Positions 10,739-22,627 of a stretch of DNA of 64,000 nucleotides are shown in pieces. Origin of the DNA: Misgurnus anguillicaudatus. Its lineage: Eukaryota; Chordata; Actinopteri; Cypriniformes; Cobitidae. Where the stretch lies: positions 47,702,001 to 47,766,000 of the forward strand of contig NC_073358.2 of the NCBI RefSeq assembly GCF_027580225.2, read 5' to 3'. How positions within the stretch are numbered: position 1 is the first letter of the stretch; each line of letters starts with the position of its first letter. The notes beneath the pieces are model-generated. The model ran no database searches. It saw nothing but the letters and a program-made list of their open reading frames with translations, and had not been told where the DNA came from. The translations under genes were made by a program, and so were the position numbers.

Positions 10739-10907
10739 GTCATTGTAATGGGTACGGTTGCGGCATAAAACTTATGCAACAAAATCATACTGGGTGAGTA
10801 CATTTTACCCAAAACCTAACGAAGTGTGTTGTGAAGTTTTAGACAGTTAAAACTAATACAGTGCCCTCTAAAAGTGTTTGGACAGTCGAGCAAACTTGGC
10901 ATTAGAA

Positions 10908-10913
10908 AATAAA
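10908..10913 (+). promoter_or_regulatory. Candidate polyadenylation signal AATAAA for a short nf2 isoform
   Basis: AATAAA lies 170 bases after the read-through stop at 10736-10738. AT-rich DNA gives many chance AATAAA matches, so this is only a candidate. Confidence 0.25.
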
Positions 10914-10920
10914 ATATTAA

Positions 10921-11428
10921 AGCGGCAATGGCACAAGACTTTTTTAAGATTTCAAATAAATCTTTGGTGTCCCCAGAGCACATATGTGAAGTTTTAGCTC
11001 AAAATACCATATAAATAATTTATTATAACATGTTAAAATTGCCACTTTGTAGGTGTGTGCAAAAATGTGCCGTTTTGGGTGTGTCCTTTTAAATAAAAAT
11101 GAGTGAATGATCTGAAAACACTGATCACAATGATGGTGGTTTGTTGCAATTGAAACTCAATTGTGCAGTGAATTATTTTCTCTCTCTCTCTTTCTCTGCA
11201 CTGAATGGCTGTGCTGTGGTTGGATTGAGATGCAGATGCAGATTAAGGGGGGTTATTATTATAATAAGAGCTCCTTATGACATCATTTCAATGACCTATT
11301 TTTTCATGTGATTGTAGAGAATGTTTTACCAAAAGTTACTTTTCACATTTTCTAGGTTGATAGAAGCACTGGGGACCCAATCATAGCAGTTAAACATAGA
11401 AAAGGTCAGATTTTCATGCCATGGCCCC
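10921..11428. mobile_element. TTAA-flanked MITE (family D)
   Basis: TTAA stands at both ends (10917-10920, 11429-11432), with ends AGCGGCAATGGCACAAGAC and TCATGCCATGGCCCCT. Interior phrases (tttggtgtccccagagcaca, ttgatagaagcactggggac, ataacatgttaaaattgcca) recur in complement at 48343-48774, and related phrases occur at 17878-19246. Confidence 0.65.
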
Positions 11429-14247
11429 TTAAACGTGCGTAGCATTTGCATTGAAACGATACCAAGCCATTTATTTCTTTATTTTTTAGCTGTGCAGTTT
11501 TTGGAAATACTTTAACCTCTCAACGCGCACTAGCTCGGGTGCGGGATGACATCAGTTTTTTTTTAACGCTGCTAAAATATCTATATATAGCCTACTGTCT
11601 ACAAACATTAATATTAACATTACTATACATCGTTTAAAAGGTCTACGGGTTTAGCATCAGTGTATGGTCTCTGTTTTGAGATACAGATGCTCTAGCATCA
11701 TAAATGTAGTATTTGGTACAGAAGTCCAGATGACAACATGCAAAATATAAATGGGACTCCTTGCCTTTGTGTTAATATAACGATCGCGAATCGAATCCAG
11801 TCTGTTTCAGATGTGTGAATAACTCTTTAAAACCGACTTATAGAATACATCCAATGACCATTTTTGTCCACAAATGCGTATAATCCGTGAAAAATAGATA
11901 TATTGTCCATTGTTTACATCAGATTTCTCATAAACGTCTAGTAATAGAATATAATATACAATCTGAGGACTATTTACATCGTAACACTTGTATATGAGAT
12001 TACACTCGTGTTCAAACTCGCATTCAAACTTTGTTTTAAAAAGTAGGCGGGAGTATAATGCATAATATCCAAACAGCGCTGTCAAATATCGTGACGTCAT
12101 CTGGCTCACTTGTTCCTCCAGCGACTTCATGGAAAATATTGGAAAATGGAAAATATTGATAGACAGAACGTGTAGCCAATTAGATAACGAATCCAACAAC
12201 GTTTTATTTCCTGGTGTGGAAACGGCATTTTATATGCTAACATAAGGATAAATAATAATTAGAACGAACGTGTATGCATGTAAACAAAAGACTTTTATTT
12301 TGGGGCTGACTGGCACTTAGAAAAGGCACTAGTCTTAGAAAAACCCTTGCAAGAACCTCATTTTAGGCTTCAAACGTGAAACATAACTTCTTCAGACTTG
12401 TGGCTTTGGCATCATTGCATTTTTAGGTTTCACACACATATTAATCATTAAGGTTTTTAGTTTTAAAAAAGATGTTATGCAAAAAAAAAAATATTACAAT
12501 GTACTTCAGCCTCTCTAACTATTTAAAATTTTATCTTGGAAAATGAAGCTCAAAGTGTCTTCTTTCTAATCATAACATAGTTATGCTTATACTCTAAATG
12601 GTTTAGTAAAAACAAGCCTTTTAGTGAAAGTAGGTCTTTTCATGGTTTGGGCCAGAGTGGGGGTGCTTTTCAAAAGGTTAAAGCGGGCGTGCCACATTTC
12701 GATCGCCAACGTGTTTCTATTCCCCTTTTGGTGGCTAGCTGCAGTGTATGTTATAAACCTGATGTAAGGGAATGTGATGTGAGCCAAACTTAAAAATCAA
12801 ATTACGGTAAAATGTTTCCAACAATGGTTGGTTTTACTGTTCGTTTTTCAAACGGGGAAAGAGGCGTGGCCTCGATACCGCATCTCCACCTTACAATCAC
12901 GACTGCGCAGACTCGTCAGCACAACATGACATGCCATTTTTGAGATATTTTGGCTATATTTTTATAATGGAAGTCTATGGAGACACATTGTCTATCTTGT
13001 CTTTGCTTTATAACATCCCAAGGCTTTTAAGAGATCTATAAGGAGATAAAGCCATTTGTTTTTGTCGCAGCCCCCAAAACACTGACCTGTCTGTGTCTTT
13101 ACACAAGATGAGAACAGTGTATCAAACCTACTTCGTAAGTGCATTTGGAGTGTTATTTCTCCAAAGGATTTGCACCTATGAAATATGATCTTAATGACAC
13201 GGTTAGTCACGCAGCCGTCCACCGATAATCCAAAATGAATTCCTTCATCTTTCTTCGGAAAGGTTCCCATCAAACGGCAGATCAAAAGCTGCATTTTAAA
13301 CGTCGGATTCATTCCCGCAGTCCTGGTGTGAAATTGTCTCGTTAGCGCTACGCTAATTGATTCCCGTTTTGTGATTGGCCGTTTGGACGGATGGAGCGCC
13401 CTCCGCGTGTTCACTCAGTTTGAGTTGATGCGATTGTTTAATTGAAGTAGAGCTTGAGCAAATTAAGGCAGACACTTTGGGAACGGCTCTCAGCGGTAAG
13501 ACAATCCACTTCTGTTTAGCCATCTCTGACAGCTATTGTTTTCTTCGCCGAAACCTGTATCGGGACACTCTCTGACTCATTGTAAATCAGCTTTGGTCAG
13601 GTGGGCTGAGCACTGGACCTTGGAGCAAAACGACAAGGGTCGCTGGCTTTCCGGGTCAGGCCGGTGAAATGATTAATGGCTGTGGCTTTACTTTCTTCAT
13701 ACCCTGGTGCGTCCTGCTGTTAGCTATCACCTGAGGGGCAGAGATGCGGTGAGAGTATCTTAATGCCCCAGCAGTGTCAACTGTTCTTTGAACAAGTTTC
13801 TGTGGTGATCTATCAAAATGTCCTTTTTTTAAGCAAGTGTCCATATGGTTTTTTGTTATGTGTACCGGATAATGGGTAACCCTTTCCCAAGCATGAATAT
13901 TTGTGATGCATTACAGTTGTGAATGCATATTTTGTCCATTTCAGTAATGAATTTTGGAGGGACCTTGCAAAAGTGTTTTTTAGGGATGGAGAAACTTTAA
14001 TAATGATGAATGGAGTTTGATTACACAACTTCAGCTTAGCCTTTATGAGCCTAAAACTTAGATATGTATCTCAGGGTAGCCCTCTAAAGTCTGAAATATT
14101 GCTACACATCGCTGGCTTCAGGTACTATACCTGACAATGTATATTTCAGAGGAGTTATACAGCACCAAAGACTTTTAGTAAAGGTCATTTGTCAATGGGA
14201 CAACTTGCGGAAGACGTGCGCCGCTGCTGCATTGAATTTAGATAAAA
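11429..14247. other. Unassigned intronic sequence
   Basis: This is 2.8 kb of the last nf2 intron. Reverse-strand open frames at 11807-12199 (130 codons) and 12992-13414 (140 codons) lack recognisable domains, initiation context or splice partners. They are regarded as chance frames or decayed repeat. A purine/pyrimidine-mixed stretch with several CpG (12830-12920, 13190-13450) may be old repeat. No confident feature was found. Confidence 0.5.
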
Positions 14248-16900
14248 CAGTGGTTCCCGAACCGGCGGGGCGGACCCTTCAGGGGGCCCCAGTTTTATGA
14301 GATTTTATAAAATACATCAACTTATCATAAATTCTGTGCAAACCTCAGGAAAAATATAGCTACATACCAACAGCACTACATTGTATTACTTGAATAAAGT
14401 TTGAAATTGTTTTACGTCTACGAGTGTCACGATTCTCCAAATCCTCGATTCGATTACTTTTTTCTGATTCTAAGGTCACGATTCGATTCTCGGTTTATTA
14501 CTTTTTTTTGAAAGCACAAAAAAATGCTATGCCGTTTTTAGACCAGACTTTTATGAAATATAATATCTGACCTTGAACCCGGAGATGCCCTGCCATGTTA
14601 GTCGTGCTGCCAGTGGAAAAATATGGTACACGCACATACATGATAAAACAAAACTTCCTGTCAGATGAACATTCCTGTCAGTACTTTGCACCTTAAAAAC
14701 GCGCCTTTATTACCGTCAGATCATATTGTGAGACTATACACTGCAAAAAATGATTTTCAAGAAAAAAAAATCTTAGACATTTTTTCTTGTTTTCAGTAAA
14801 AATATCTAAAATTTTTTAAAACAAGCAAAAAAATCTGCCAATGGGGTAAGCAAAAAAATCTTGAACATTTTTCTTAAACACTTAATTCAAGAAAAAAAAT
14901 CAAGAAAACGAAACTTCCTGTCAGATGAACATTCCTGTCAGTACTTTGGACCTTAAAAATGCGGTTTTATTACCGTCAGATGATATTGTGAGACTATACA
15001 CTGCAAAAAATGATTTTCAAGAAAAAAAATCTTAGACATTTTTTCTTGTTTTCAGTAAAAATATCTAAAAAATTTTAAAACAAGCAAAAAAATATCTGCC
15101 AATGGGGTAAGCAAAAAAATCTTGAACATTTTTCTTAAACACTTAATTCAAGAAAAAATTCAAGAAAAAATTAGCATACCCCATTGGCACATTTTTTTGC
15201 TTGTTTTATGCACAAAATCACTTTTATTACCATCAGATGATATTGTGAGACTATACACTGCAAAAAATGATTTTCAAGAAAAAAAATTCTTAGAAATTTT
15301 CTTGTTTTCAGTAAAAATATCTAAAAATTCTTAAAACAAGCAAAAAAATCTGCCAATGGGGTAAGCAAAAAAATCTTGAAAATTTTTCTTAAACACCTAA
15401 TTCAAGAAAAAAATCAAGAAAACGAAACTTCCTGTCAGATGAACATTCCTGTCAGTACTTTGCACTTTAAAAATGCGGTTTTATTACCGTCAGATGATAT
15501 TGTGAGACTATACACTGCAAAAAAATGATTTTCAAGAAAAACAATTCTTAGAATTTTTTTCTTGTTTTCAGTAAAAATATCTAAAAATTCTTAAAACAAG
15601 CAAAAAATCTGCCAATGGGGTAAGCAAAAAAATCTTGAAAATTTTTCTTAAACACCTAATTCAAGAAAAAAAATCAAGAAAACGAAACTTCCTGTCAGAT
15701 GAACATTCCTGTCAGTACTTTGCACTTTAAAAATGCGGTTTTATTACCGTCAGATGATATTGTGAGACTATACACTGCAAAAAAATGATTTTCAAGAAAA
15801 ACAATTCTTAGAATTTTTTTCTTGTTTTCAGTAAAAATATCTAAAAATTCTTAAAACAAGCAAAAAATCTGCCAATGGGGTAAGCAAAAAAATCTTGAAC
15901 ATTTTTCTTAAACACTTAATTCAAGAAAAAAAATCAAGAAAATGAAACTTCCTGTCAGATGAACATTCCTGTCAGTACTTTGCACTTTAAAAATGCGGTT
16001 TTATTACCGTCAGATGATATTGTGAGACTATACACTGCAAAAAATTATTTTCAAGGAAAAAAATCTTAGAATTTTTTTCTTGTTTTCAGTAAAAATATAT
16101 AAAAATTCTTAAAACAAGCAAAAAAAAATCTGCCAATGGGGTAAGCAAAAAAATCTTGAACATTTTTCTTAAACACTTAATTCAAGAAAAAAATCAAGAA
16201 AAAATTGTCTTACCCCATTGGCACATTTTTTGCTTGTTTTATGCACAAAATCACTTAAATTTTATATTTTTGGTCTAAAAACTAGACTAATTTTCTTGGG
16301 TTGTTTTGCGCGTCAAGAAAAAGCATATTAATTTAAGAATTTTTAGATATTTTTAAATTGAAAATAAGACAAAAATACTACGATTTTTTTTCTTGAAAAT
16401 AATTTTTTGCAGTGTACCCCAATAAGTCATGTTTAAATTAATTTCATAACTCTTAAGCAACTGAAATAAGTTGTAACAGATCTCAGTTTAGAGAAACGAC
16501 CGGTCCTGTCACAGACGCCGTTCTGCTTTGCACATGCGCATGCTCTGATGAGTTCAGCTGAAGGCGGTAGGCGCTTGCTGTTTTTTGTTTCCCATGTAAA
16601 AAGCAGCTCGCGTGGTGTCTCTTGCATCTGCCATGCTATTTTTTGACTGGCTGTAGCTAGATAAGTTAGATGAGGTTGACTCGCAGCACTAAACGCGTGT
16701 ATTTTTTCCCGCTCGGCAAGCCGACCGGACGTGACATAGGGGCGTGGCAGCATCGACGATTCAATTTTTTATTCAAAGTTTGAGGTTGTGACTTAATTTC
16801 GATCACACCCTTATTCACGTCATAAATTTTCTTCGAGTGGGCCGCGAAGGGATGCACCCTACCCAAGAGGAGTGCACGCCTAAAAGTTTGGGAACCGCTG
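14248..16900. mobile_element. hAT-like element with nested tandem array
   Basis: The left end CAGTGGTTCCCGAAC pairs with the right end GTTTGGGAACCGCTG, the type of terminus seen in the two hAT MITEs at 24785 and 44088. The flanking 8-mers agatAAAA and ctttAAAA agree at 5 of 8 positions, a weak trace of a duplication. Inside are a second repeat with ends near 14422 (GTGTCACGATTCTCC) and 16808 (TTTCGATCACACCC), and the tandem array at 14650-16040. No intact transposase was seen. The minus-strand 106-codon frame at 16433-16753 is unidentified. Confidence 0.55.
14650..16420 (+). repeat. ~255-bp tandem repeat array built on a MITE
   Basis: The phrase cctgtcagatgaacattcc recurs near 14657, 14919, 15431, 15689 and 15951, with a partial unit near 15225. 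The spacing is about 250-262 bp. Each unit contains a CACTGCAAAAAAT-type MITE segment and the phrase ccgtcagatgatattgtgag. The last unit runs into a complete right arm of the MITE (to about 16416, ttttttgcagtg). Units at 15431 and 15689 are nearly identical, indicating recent unequal exchange. Confidence 0.8.
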
Positions 16901-17877
16901 CTTTAAAATGTTTTTAAATATTTTATAGAGTCAAATTTTGAGCTCATGAATCTAAGGATTTCCACTTCTAATAGACATGTAGGTACATATGACATTTATT
17001 TTACCATCTCTGATTATCTGAATCTCTCACGCATCTCTTCTGGTTTGTATACATCTAGTTTGCTTCAGTTTATGTCTATAAAGTGTCGTTTAACATTAGT
17101 GTCATTGAGTACGTTCTCTCTTTCTCTTTCTTTCTGTCTTATGATCCATCATAAATTCGTAAATTTTCCAGGTAATACTTGCTTTGTTTTTTTAATGACA
17201 TAACAATAAATGCGTTAAAATCAGAGGAGATTAGTGTTTAATTCAACATGTTCAATGACATGCACCCAAGGATAACATTTTGTCATTAATTACTCCCCCT
17301 CATGCTGTTCCACACCTGTAGACCTTCATTGATCTGAGGATATTTGAGGATATCACAAATAAGGATATTTTTTATAAAATGTATAACTTTTCCCCCATTT
17401 CTCAGCCATAGAGATAGTATATAACATAGATGCCTCATTTGACTGCTCCATAGATGCAAACCATTAATGGGGTATCTGTGCATATACTGTATACATATCT
17501 ATGACTGTAGATTAAAACACATGTATGCTGCTTTGGTAAATACGCGTTGGAGACTTTTTGAGCACCAAAAGTATTATTGTCGCTTTGTGAAATGAAGATT
17601 GAACCACTGTAGTCACATGGACTATTTTTTTAATGTCTTTTTTCATGATATTTATGAAGTTGTGAGTTGGCTTGCTGTCTATGGGGGCTCATAAAGCTCT
17701 CGTATTCATAAAAAATATCTGCATTTGTGTTCTGAAGACGAACAAAGTTCTTCCAGGTGTGGAACGACATAATTAATGGCAAAATGTTCATTCTGAGGTA
17801 AACTACCGCTTTAATATTTATTTTAAGTTTAATTTAATAAAAATATAAATATTGATTTAACCCAGTTAATGCATTAA

Positions 17878-19246
17878 AGGACACCTATTATGCCCATTTT
17901 TACAAGATGTAATATAAGTCTCAGGTGTGCCCAGAATGTGTCTGTGATGTTTCAGCTTAAAATATCCCACAGATCATTTGTTATAACATGTCCAAAATGC
18001 CCCTATTTGGGGGCGAGCAAAAACCCCCCACTATTTTCATGTGTGTACCTTTAAATGCAAAGGAGCTACAGCGCCTCACTTTCTTATGAACAGACAGTAG
18101 CTACGTTTACATGGAAGGATTTTAATCCGATGGAGGCAAAATGTGTCCGATTAATAAATCCTATCATAGCGTTTACATGAACACTTAATAATGTGATCGG
18201 ATTGATGTGCGTGTTTATATGACACAAGATTTAAATCAGATTTGATCATTTGACATGCGCACATTGCACAAATATAGTTTCACGCTGTTTTAAGATTTGC
18301 TTTGTGCCTCAGCTGATTATAAAGCAGCAGCAAAAACACCCATTCACGTGTGCCCAAGAAGCGTATTTTACTTCACGCAGTACTGCAGAGACCGTTCGCG
18401 AGAGCGAGTCCAAACGCACGCGTTTGTGGATCAGAGTATAAATCATGGACTGCGCGGCAGACAACGCTGTCTTGTATCACTTTATGGGGAACTGGAAGGA
18501 TAATAGGAACAAGATTAACAAGACAATCACTTCTTGTGACTTCCTTCAACAAAACAAACTCGAGTTATTTGCGTCACATGTCATTACGGCAATTGTACGT
18601 CATTGCACGTGTGTATATGCTCCACACTCCCGTCCTGTAGGTGGCGGAAATGTGCCTTTCAGTGGGTTTACCAACCGCCATTAAAAAAAGAAAAGACAGC
18701 ACATGCGCAGAGCGTACCAGTTTCAGTTATCCATCCGATCAAGTGTATACATGTCCTTTTGAGCGGATTACAAAAGGTATAAACCACCCCTAACAAGCGG
18801 ATTAGATTTTTAATCAGATTGGCACTTTTTAATCCGATTGAGGTGTTTACATGAAGCATTTTTATTCAGATTGATCATTTAAACGGATTACAAATGTCCA
18901 TGTAAACGCAGCTACTGAGTGCTTTTGGTTAAAAATAGATCAGATTCCTGTGTGTACAGTCTGGGACAATAGTATCTTTAGCCACATTAGCGTTACAACA
19001 TGCTAAAACACATTTTGGGTAAAATTAACTAGTCAGTCAGTGGCCGTGGGCGGGGCTTAATCAGTGTGACATCACATTAACAAGAGACTCAAAACGGCAT
19101 GTCTAAAGTGACTACTTTGGTTTAATGGGGATTAAAAAGGAGAGGTTGGATTTTTTTTCTTTGTAGGGTTGTTGTGTTTAAACACTGCCAACACATTTAT
19201 GTCCAAACGCCTTGTCAAAAAGTGGATTTTGCATAATATGGGCCCT
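17878..19246. mobile_element. TTAA-flanked MITE (family D relative) carrying a nested foldback
   Basis: TTAA is at 17874-17877 and 19247-19250. The ends are AGGACACCTATTATGCCC and GCATAATATGGGCCCT. It is interrupted at 18095-18917 by a second inverted-repeat element. Open frames between 18250 and 18860 on both strands are repeat sequence. Confidence 0.65.
18095..18917. mobile_element. Foldback element with CAGTAGCTACGTTTACATGG ends
   Basis: The left end CAGTAGCTACGTTTACATGG pairs with CCATGTAAACGCAGCTACTG at the right. Sub-terminal repeats of (t)aatccgat / atcggatta occur in both arms. It is nested in the 17878-19246 element. There is no coding capacity. Confidence 0.75.
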
Positions 19247-19785
19247 TTAATCTATATTTGACATGTATTCTGTACTGTGAACAAAACTGATTTTTTTTCT
19301 TTAATTTGTTGTACTTTTTTTCTTGAATATATATAAAGTAAAAATATTTGTAAAAATACCTATAAAATATTGTTTTTTCCCTTAATTTGCAAAACGAGAT
19401 AACCACTGTTTTTTTAATTTTTCAGAAATCTCATTTTTTGGTTGTTCATTCCAATTAATTTCAATTCAACTGCAGTTGGTTTGTTTTGATTTAAACCTTT
19501 ATAACTTAAAAAATACAGCTAAGTAGCACCATAAAACAAAATAATAACATGATAACATAATATTAAACATGTTTTGACAAAAATGTTAAAAAATGTATTT
19601 ATCTCGTTTTGCAACAAAACTCTTCATATGTGTCTACAAAGTTAATTTTAAGACTTAAAGCTAAGCCTCTTTTAAAAAGTGTATAAAGATCATGTATCAG
19701 TTGTCACTTCCTGCCACTTATAAGTTTAAAGTTAAAAGAAAAGTCATGTGGTTTTCGTCTAATTTTCTTTCATGTGTCTTTACAG

Positions 19786-19836
19786 CTCACTCTTCAGAGC
19801 ACCAAATCCAGAGTGGCCTTCTTTCAAGAGCTATAG
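19786..19836 (+). CDS. nf2: nf2 last exon (exon 17 equivalent), C-terminal tail
   Basis: This exon encodes LTLQSTKSRVAFFQEL and a TAG stop, against human LTLQSAKSRVAFFEEL. The 16 residues form the C-terminal part that binds the FERM domain in cis and gives the closed, growth-suppressing form of merlin. The acceptor is tctttacag at 19785, and the conserved frame needs a phase-0 join. The only near donor of exon 15 is phase 1, which would instead give THSSEHQIQSGLLSRAIAV and a stop. Because this exon is so well conserved, some splice route that keeps its frame probably exists. Confidence 0.92.
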   Translation, partial: LTLQSTKSRVAFFQEL

Positions 19837-20735
19837 CTGTCTAAACGGACCCGACTGTAACTTTTGTATGTGAATTTATGACATTCCTGACTGACTGTGA
19901 ACCATTCCAGTACGCTTCTAGCACATTCCGGTGATGAAGTGATTAAAGTTTACATTTAAATAAGAGAGACAGAGACGCTGACCTTACTTTCTCTCTCTTA
20001 CAAGCATACATCGTCTGAACACAAACTCTAATTATGTTATTTACTGAATTTATTCACAAATCCATTATGAGGACACTATGGTGGACTTTAAATGGACAAA
20101 CGCTCCCTACATTATGTCTGTGAATGTTCTTTGACTGCATAGCATATCTGTTTGTCTCCCGTTCGATACAGTATTTGTTAAAATAATTGACCTGAAGCAG
20201 TGCTATTGCACCCTTGTGCCGTATTAGGTTGCATTTTATTTTTGCTTTTTCCTAAAGTTTGTTAGAGTTTAAAAACATTGTGAGAACAAAACACTATTAT
20301 ATGTGAATTATAGGGCCTTTTTAACAATAGTTGAGTTTTACTTTTCTAACAATGTTTTACAATATTAAAGAATTTAACAATATTTTTGGAAACGTGTTTT
20401 TTGAGAAGAATAAATAAGTTGAAGTTATGTGTCTGTGATTTTTTTTTTTTTTTGTCGTTGATAAATTACAGTTGTCATCTATATATGGGGGTCATTATTC
20501 ACTTTTTACCGTGCATACTGATATCTCAATATGTCAAAATTTTGTGGTTTAAATATCCATGCAATGTTAACGTTTTTAAAAGTTTTTTTATTATTTTCCA
20601 TACTTTTTATATTTCGATACAAATGCAAATTTCAAAACTGTTACGTCTATAACAGAGAAATGTCACTTTAAAATGTTTCTTCATAAATGCCTATACAAAA
20701 TTTTAAATTAAATAAATATTAACTCTTCTTTAAAG
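19837..20735 (+). other. nf2: nf2 3' untranslated region (approximate)
   Basis: AT-rich sequence follows the stop. It starts with unique text and shows candidate polyadenylation hexamers ATTAAA (19942-19947), AATAAA (20409-20414) and AATAAA (20711-20716). The true 3' end is not determined. The 88-codon frame at 20386-20652 is in this AT-rich region and has no gene-like features. Confidence 0.6.
20711..20716 (+). promoter_or_regulatory. Candidate polyadenylation signal of nf2
   Basis: AATAAA with a T-rich sequence downstream (cttctttaaag, ccttctttatt) near 20726-20755. A second AATAAA at 20409-20414 is followed by a run of T. Either could be used. Confidence 0.35.
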
Positions 20736-21358
20736 AGCCAACCCTTCTTTATTTATTGGGCATTATTGCTTCTGGTTTAGGGCTGCATAACGATTAATCT
20801 CAACTAATCGTTTGCAGAATAAAAGTTTTTGTTTACATTATATAGGTGTGTGTACTGTGTATAATAATTATATATATAAATACACAATAAATATTTACAT
20901 GTGTATATACATTTTTATATTTATATATAATTATTATTATATATAAATATAAATACCTTACATATAAATATATATTTTTCTTAAAGTTATTCATAAATGT
21001 GTTTATTTATATATACGTAATTATGTATTTCCCAGAATTCGGGCCTATTTATGTCCCCAGGGTGTAATTCTATTAAAAACTAATCAAATGTAATAAATTT
21101 GAGCACCATTAATTAGTAAAAACCAAAACAAGCCTAGACTTTTTTTATAGCTGCTCTTAATAATTGTAATATCGGTGTTTTGGTGTTGTCCTTCAATGGA
21201 GTTTTCACATGTCGTGCCATATCTCAAACATTATTAATCACAAATTAATAAAAAATATGCATATGAATTAAATGTTACTTGAACTTATAAGCTACATGCA
21301 CAGATTAAGCGCATATATGCAATTTGTACTTTATTTTGCGTAATTTTTACCTGTCCCA
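20736..21358. other. AT-rich spacer
   Basis: The stretch 20840-21020 is a run of TATATAAATA-type simple sequence, preceded by a fragment with the phrase ggctgcataacgattaatc, which resembles the end of a dispersed repeat. No gene was seen. Confidence 0.6.
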
Positions 21359-21595
21359 CACTGTAAAAAATACTTTACTGCCTTAAAATTTTTTGTTGAA
21401 TCAACTCGGATTTACAAGTCATTATAACTTGCTATTATTTATCTTGACTAGAGATGAGTTGTTATAACTACAGGTGAGTTGTTATAACTTATAAAATTAA
21501 GTTGACTTAATCTTTGTTGACATAACTTGTAAATCTTAGTTGATTTAACAAAAAATTTTAAGGCAGTAAAGTTTTTTTTACAGTGCATGGTTTAG
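21359..21595. mobile_element. Short foldback MITE with CACTGTAAAAAA ends
   Basis: The arms CACTGTAAAAAATACTTTAC and GTAAAGTTTTTTTTACAGTG pair, followed inward by actgccttaaaattttttgtt and its complement. The interior is made of repeated gagttgttataact. The length is 237 bp. Confidence 0.75.
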
Positions 21596-22470
21596 CTGTC
21601 ATTACCAACACGCTCTGCATAAAGCGACTTTCCCACTGTTTTCATCCAAATTTTATTTGGTAGCCATGGTAACCTAATGACATAGTGGGCCATGGATTTC
21701 AAGCTGCAAGACTGATGCCTTGATGTCCAGAAAAGAAAGTAAATCTACTTTTTATTCTTTGTGTTGGGCATGTACACTCATTATGTGTCATTACCATATG
21801 TGTTGTATTTCTGTATTTTTAAACATTTTTGAAATATTTTTATCACTTAAGTAGTTAAAATGGGGACATTACATGTAGAAAGCTAGCTACACTTGCTTAG
21901 TCATCATCTTAGCTAGTAGGGCTAGTTTTTTGACAAAAATGTCATTACCAGCAGTCATTACCAGCACAATACATAATTTTGTCCATAAATTATGTATAAA
22001 TAACAAAAGCATCCTACAATTATACATTTCTGACAATGTATAAGAAAAATTTGATATGGCTTTCACTTTAAATAACCTTAGATTCCAAGCCAGGGTAGAT
22101 TGATGAATCAGAAATTCAGATACGTAAATGACTATTATTCATCTTGCAAGTAAAAATCTCATTAAGTTCAAGTTAAATTAGATTAAATGTGAAACCACAA
22201 AATGTTTTAAAAGCACTGATTTATAATTTAGGTTTTATTTTGTTTACATATATTCGATGATTGTAAAGACACATTTACTTGACATAGTTAAGAAAATGGC
22301 AAAAAAATAATAAGTTCCCTTATCTTAAGGTCTCAACCAAGCTCATAAAGTCGCTTCTGACTTAAGGACTGATAATTTGATGTATACCAATTAATCAAAT
22401 TTGGAATTTTAATTTTCAAAATTGCAGTAACCCAATTTGGCCCTTAATCTGAGAAATACCCAATTATTAT
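21596..22470. other. Unassigned intergenic sequence
   Basis: The phrase gtcattaccagca and variants recur (21597, 21940-21965), so part of this is probably an old repeat. No open frame of note and no RNA gene was seen. Confidence 0.5.
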
Positions 22471-22501
<31 letters not shown>

Positions 22502-22509
22502 CAGATGAA

Positions 22510-22564
<55 letters not shown>

Positions 22565-22627
22565 AACACACCCACACGCACACTCACACACACACGCACA
22601 CGCACACACACACACACACGCACACAC
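22471..22627 (+). repeat. (CA)n microsatellite
   Basis: Two CA runs are separated by a short spacer at 22497-22511, and the second run is interrupted (aaacaaacacacccac and cgcaca variants). The overlapping open frames (HTHTHT and CVCVCV peptides) are products of the dinucleotide repeat. Confidence 0.95.

Larger units (their letters stand above)
10734..19785 (+). other. nf2: nf2 last intron (9 kb), repeat-rich
   Basis: The intron runs from the irregular exon 15 end to the acceptor ctttacag before 19786. It contains MITEs at 10921-11428 and 17878-19246 and the 14248-16900 composite. The stretches 11429-14247, 16901-17877 and 19247-19785 look mostly unique. No intermediate exon that would restore phase could be recognised by eye. 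Confidence 0.7.

Noticed and set aside
11807..12199. 130-codon reverse open frame
   Set aside because: AT-rich intron sequence with no domain. It is likely a chance frame.
12992..13414. 140-codon reverse open frame in the last nf2 intron
   Set aside because: No recognisable domain, no splice partner and no codon pattern. It sits in intron sequence of a gene on the other strand.
14650..16420. CRISPR-like array
   Set aside because: Units are about 255 bp and wholly repeated, with no short repeat/unique spacer alternation, and the host is a vertebrate.
16433..16753. 106-codon reverse frame as a hAT transposase exon
   Set aside because: It is located in a hAT-like composite, but no BED finger or catalytic motif could be recognised, so it was not called.
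18250..18684. Several overlapping forward frames
   Set aside because: Inside a foldback element (18095-18917).
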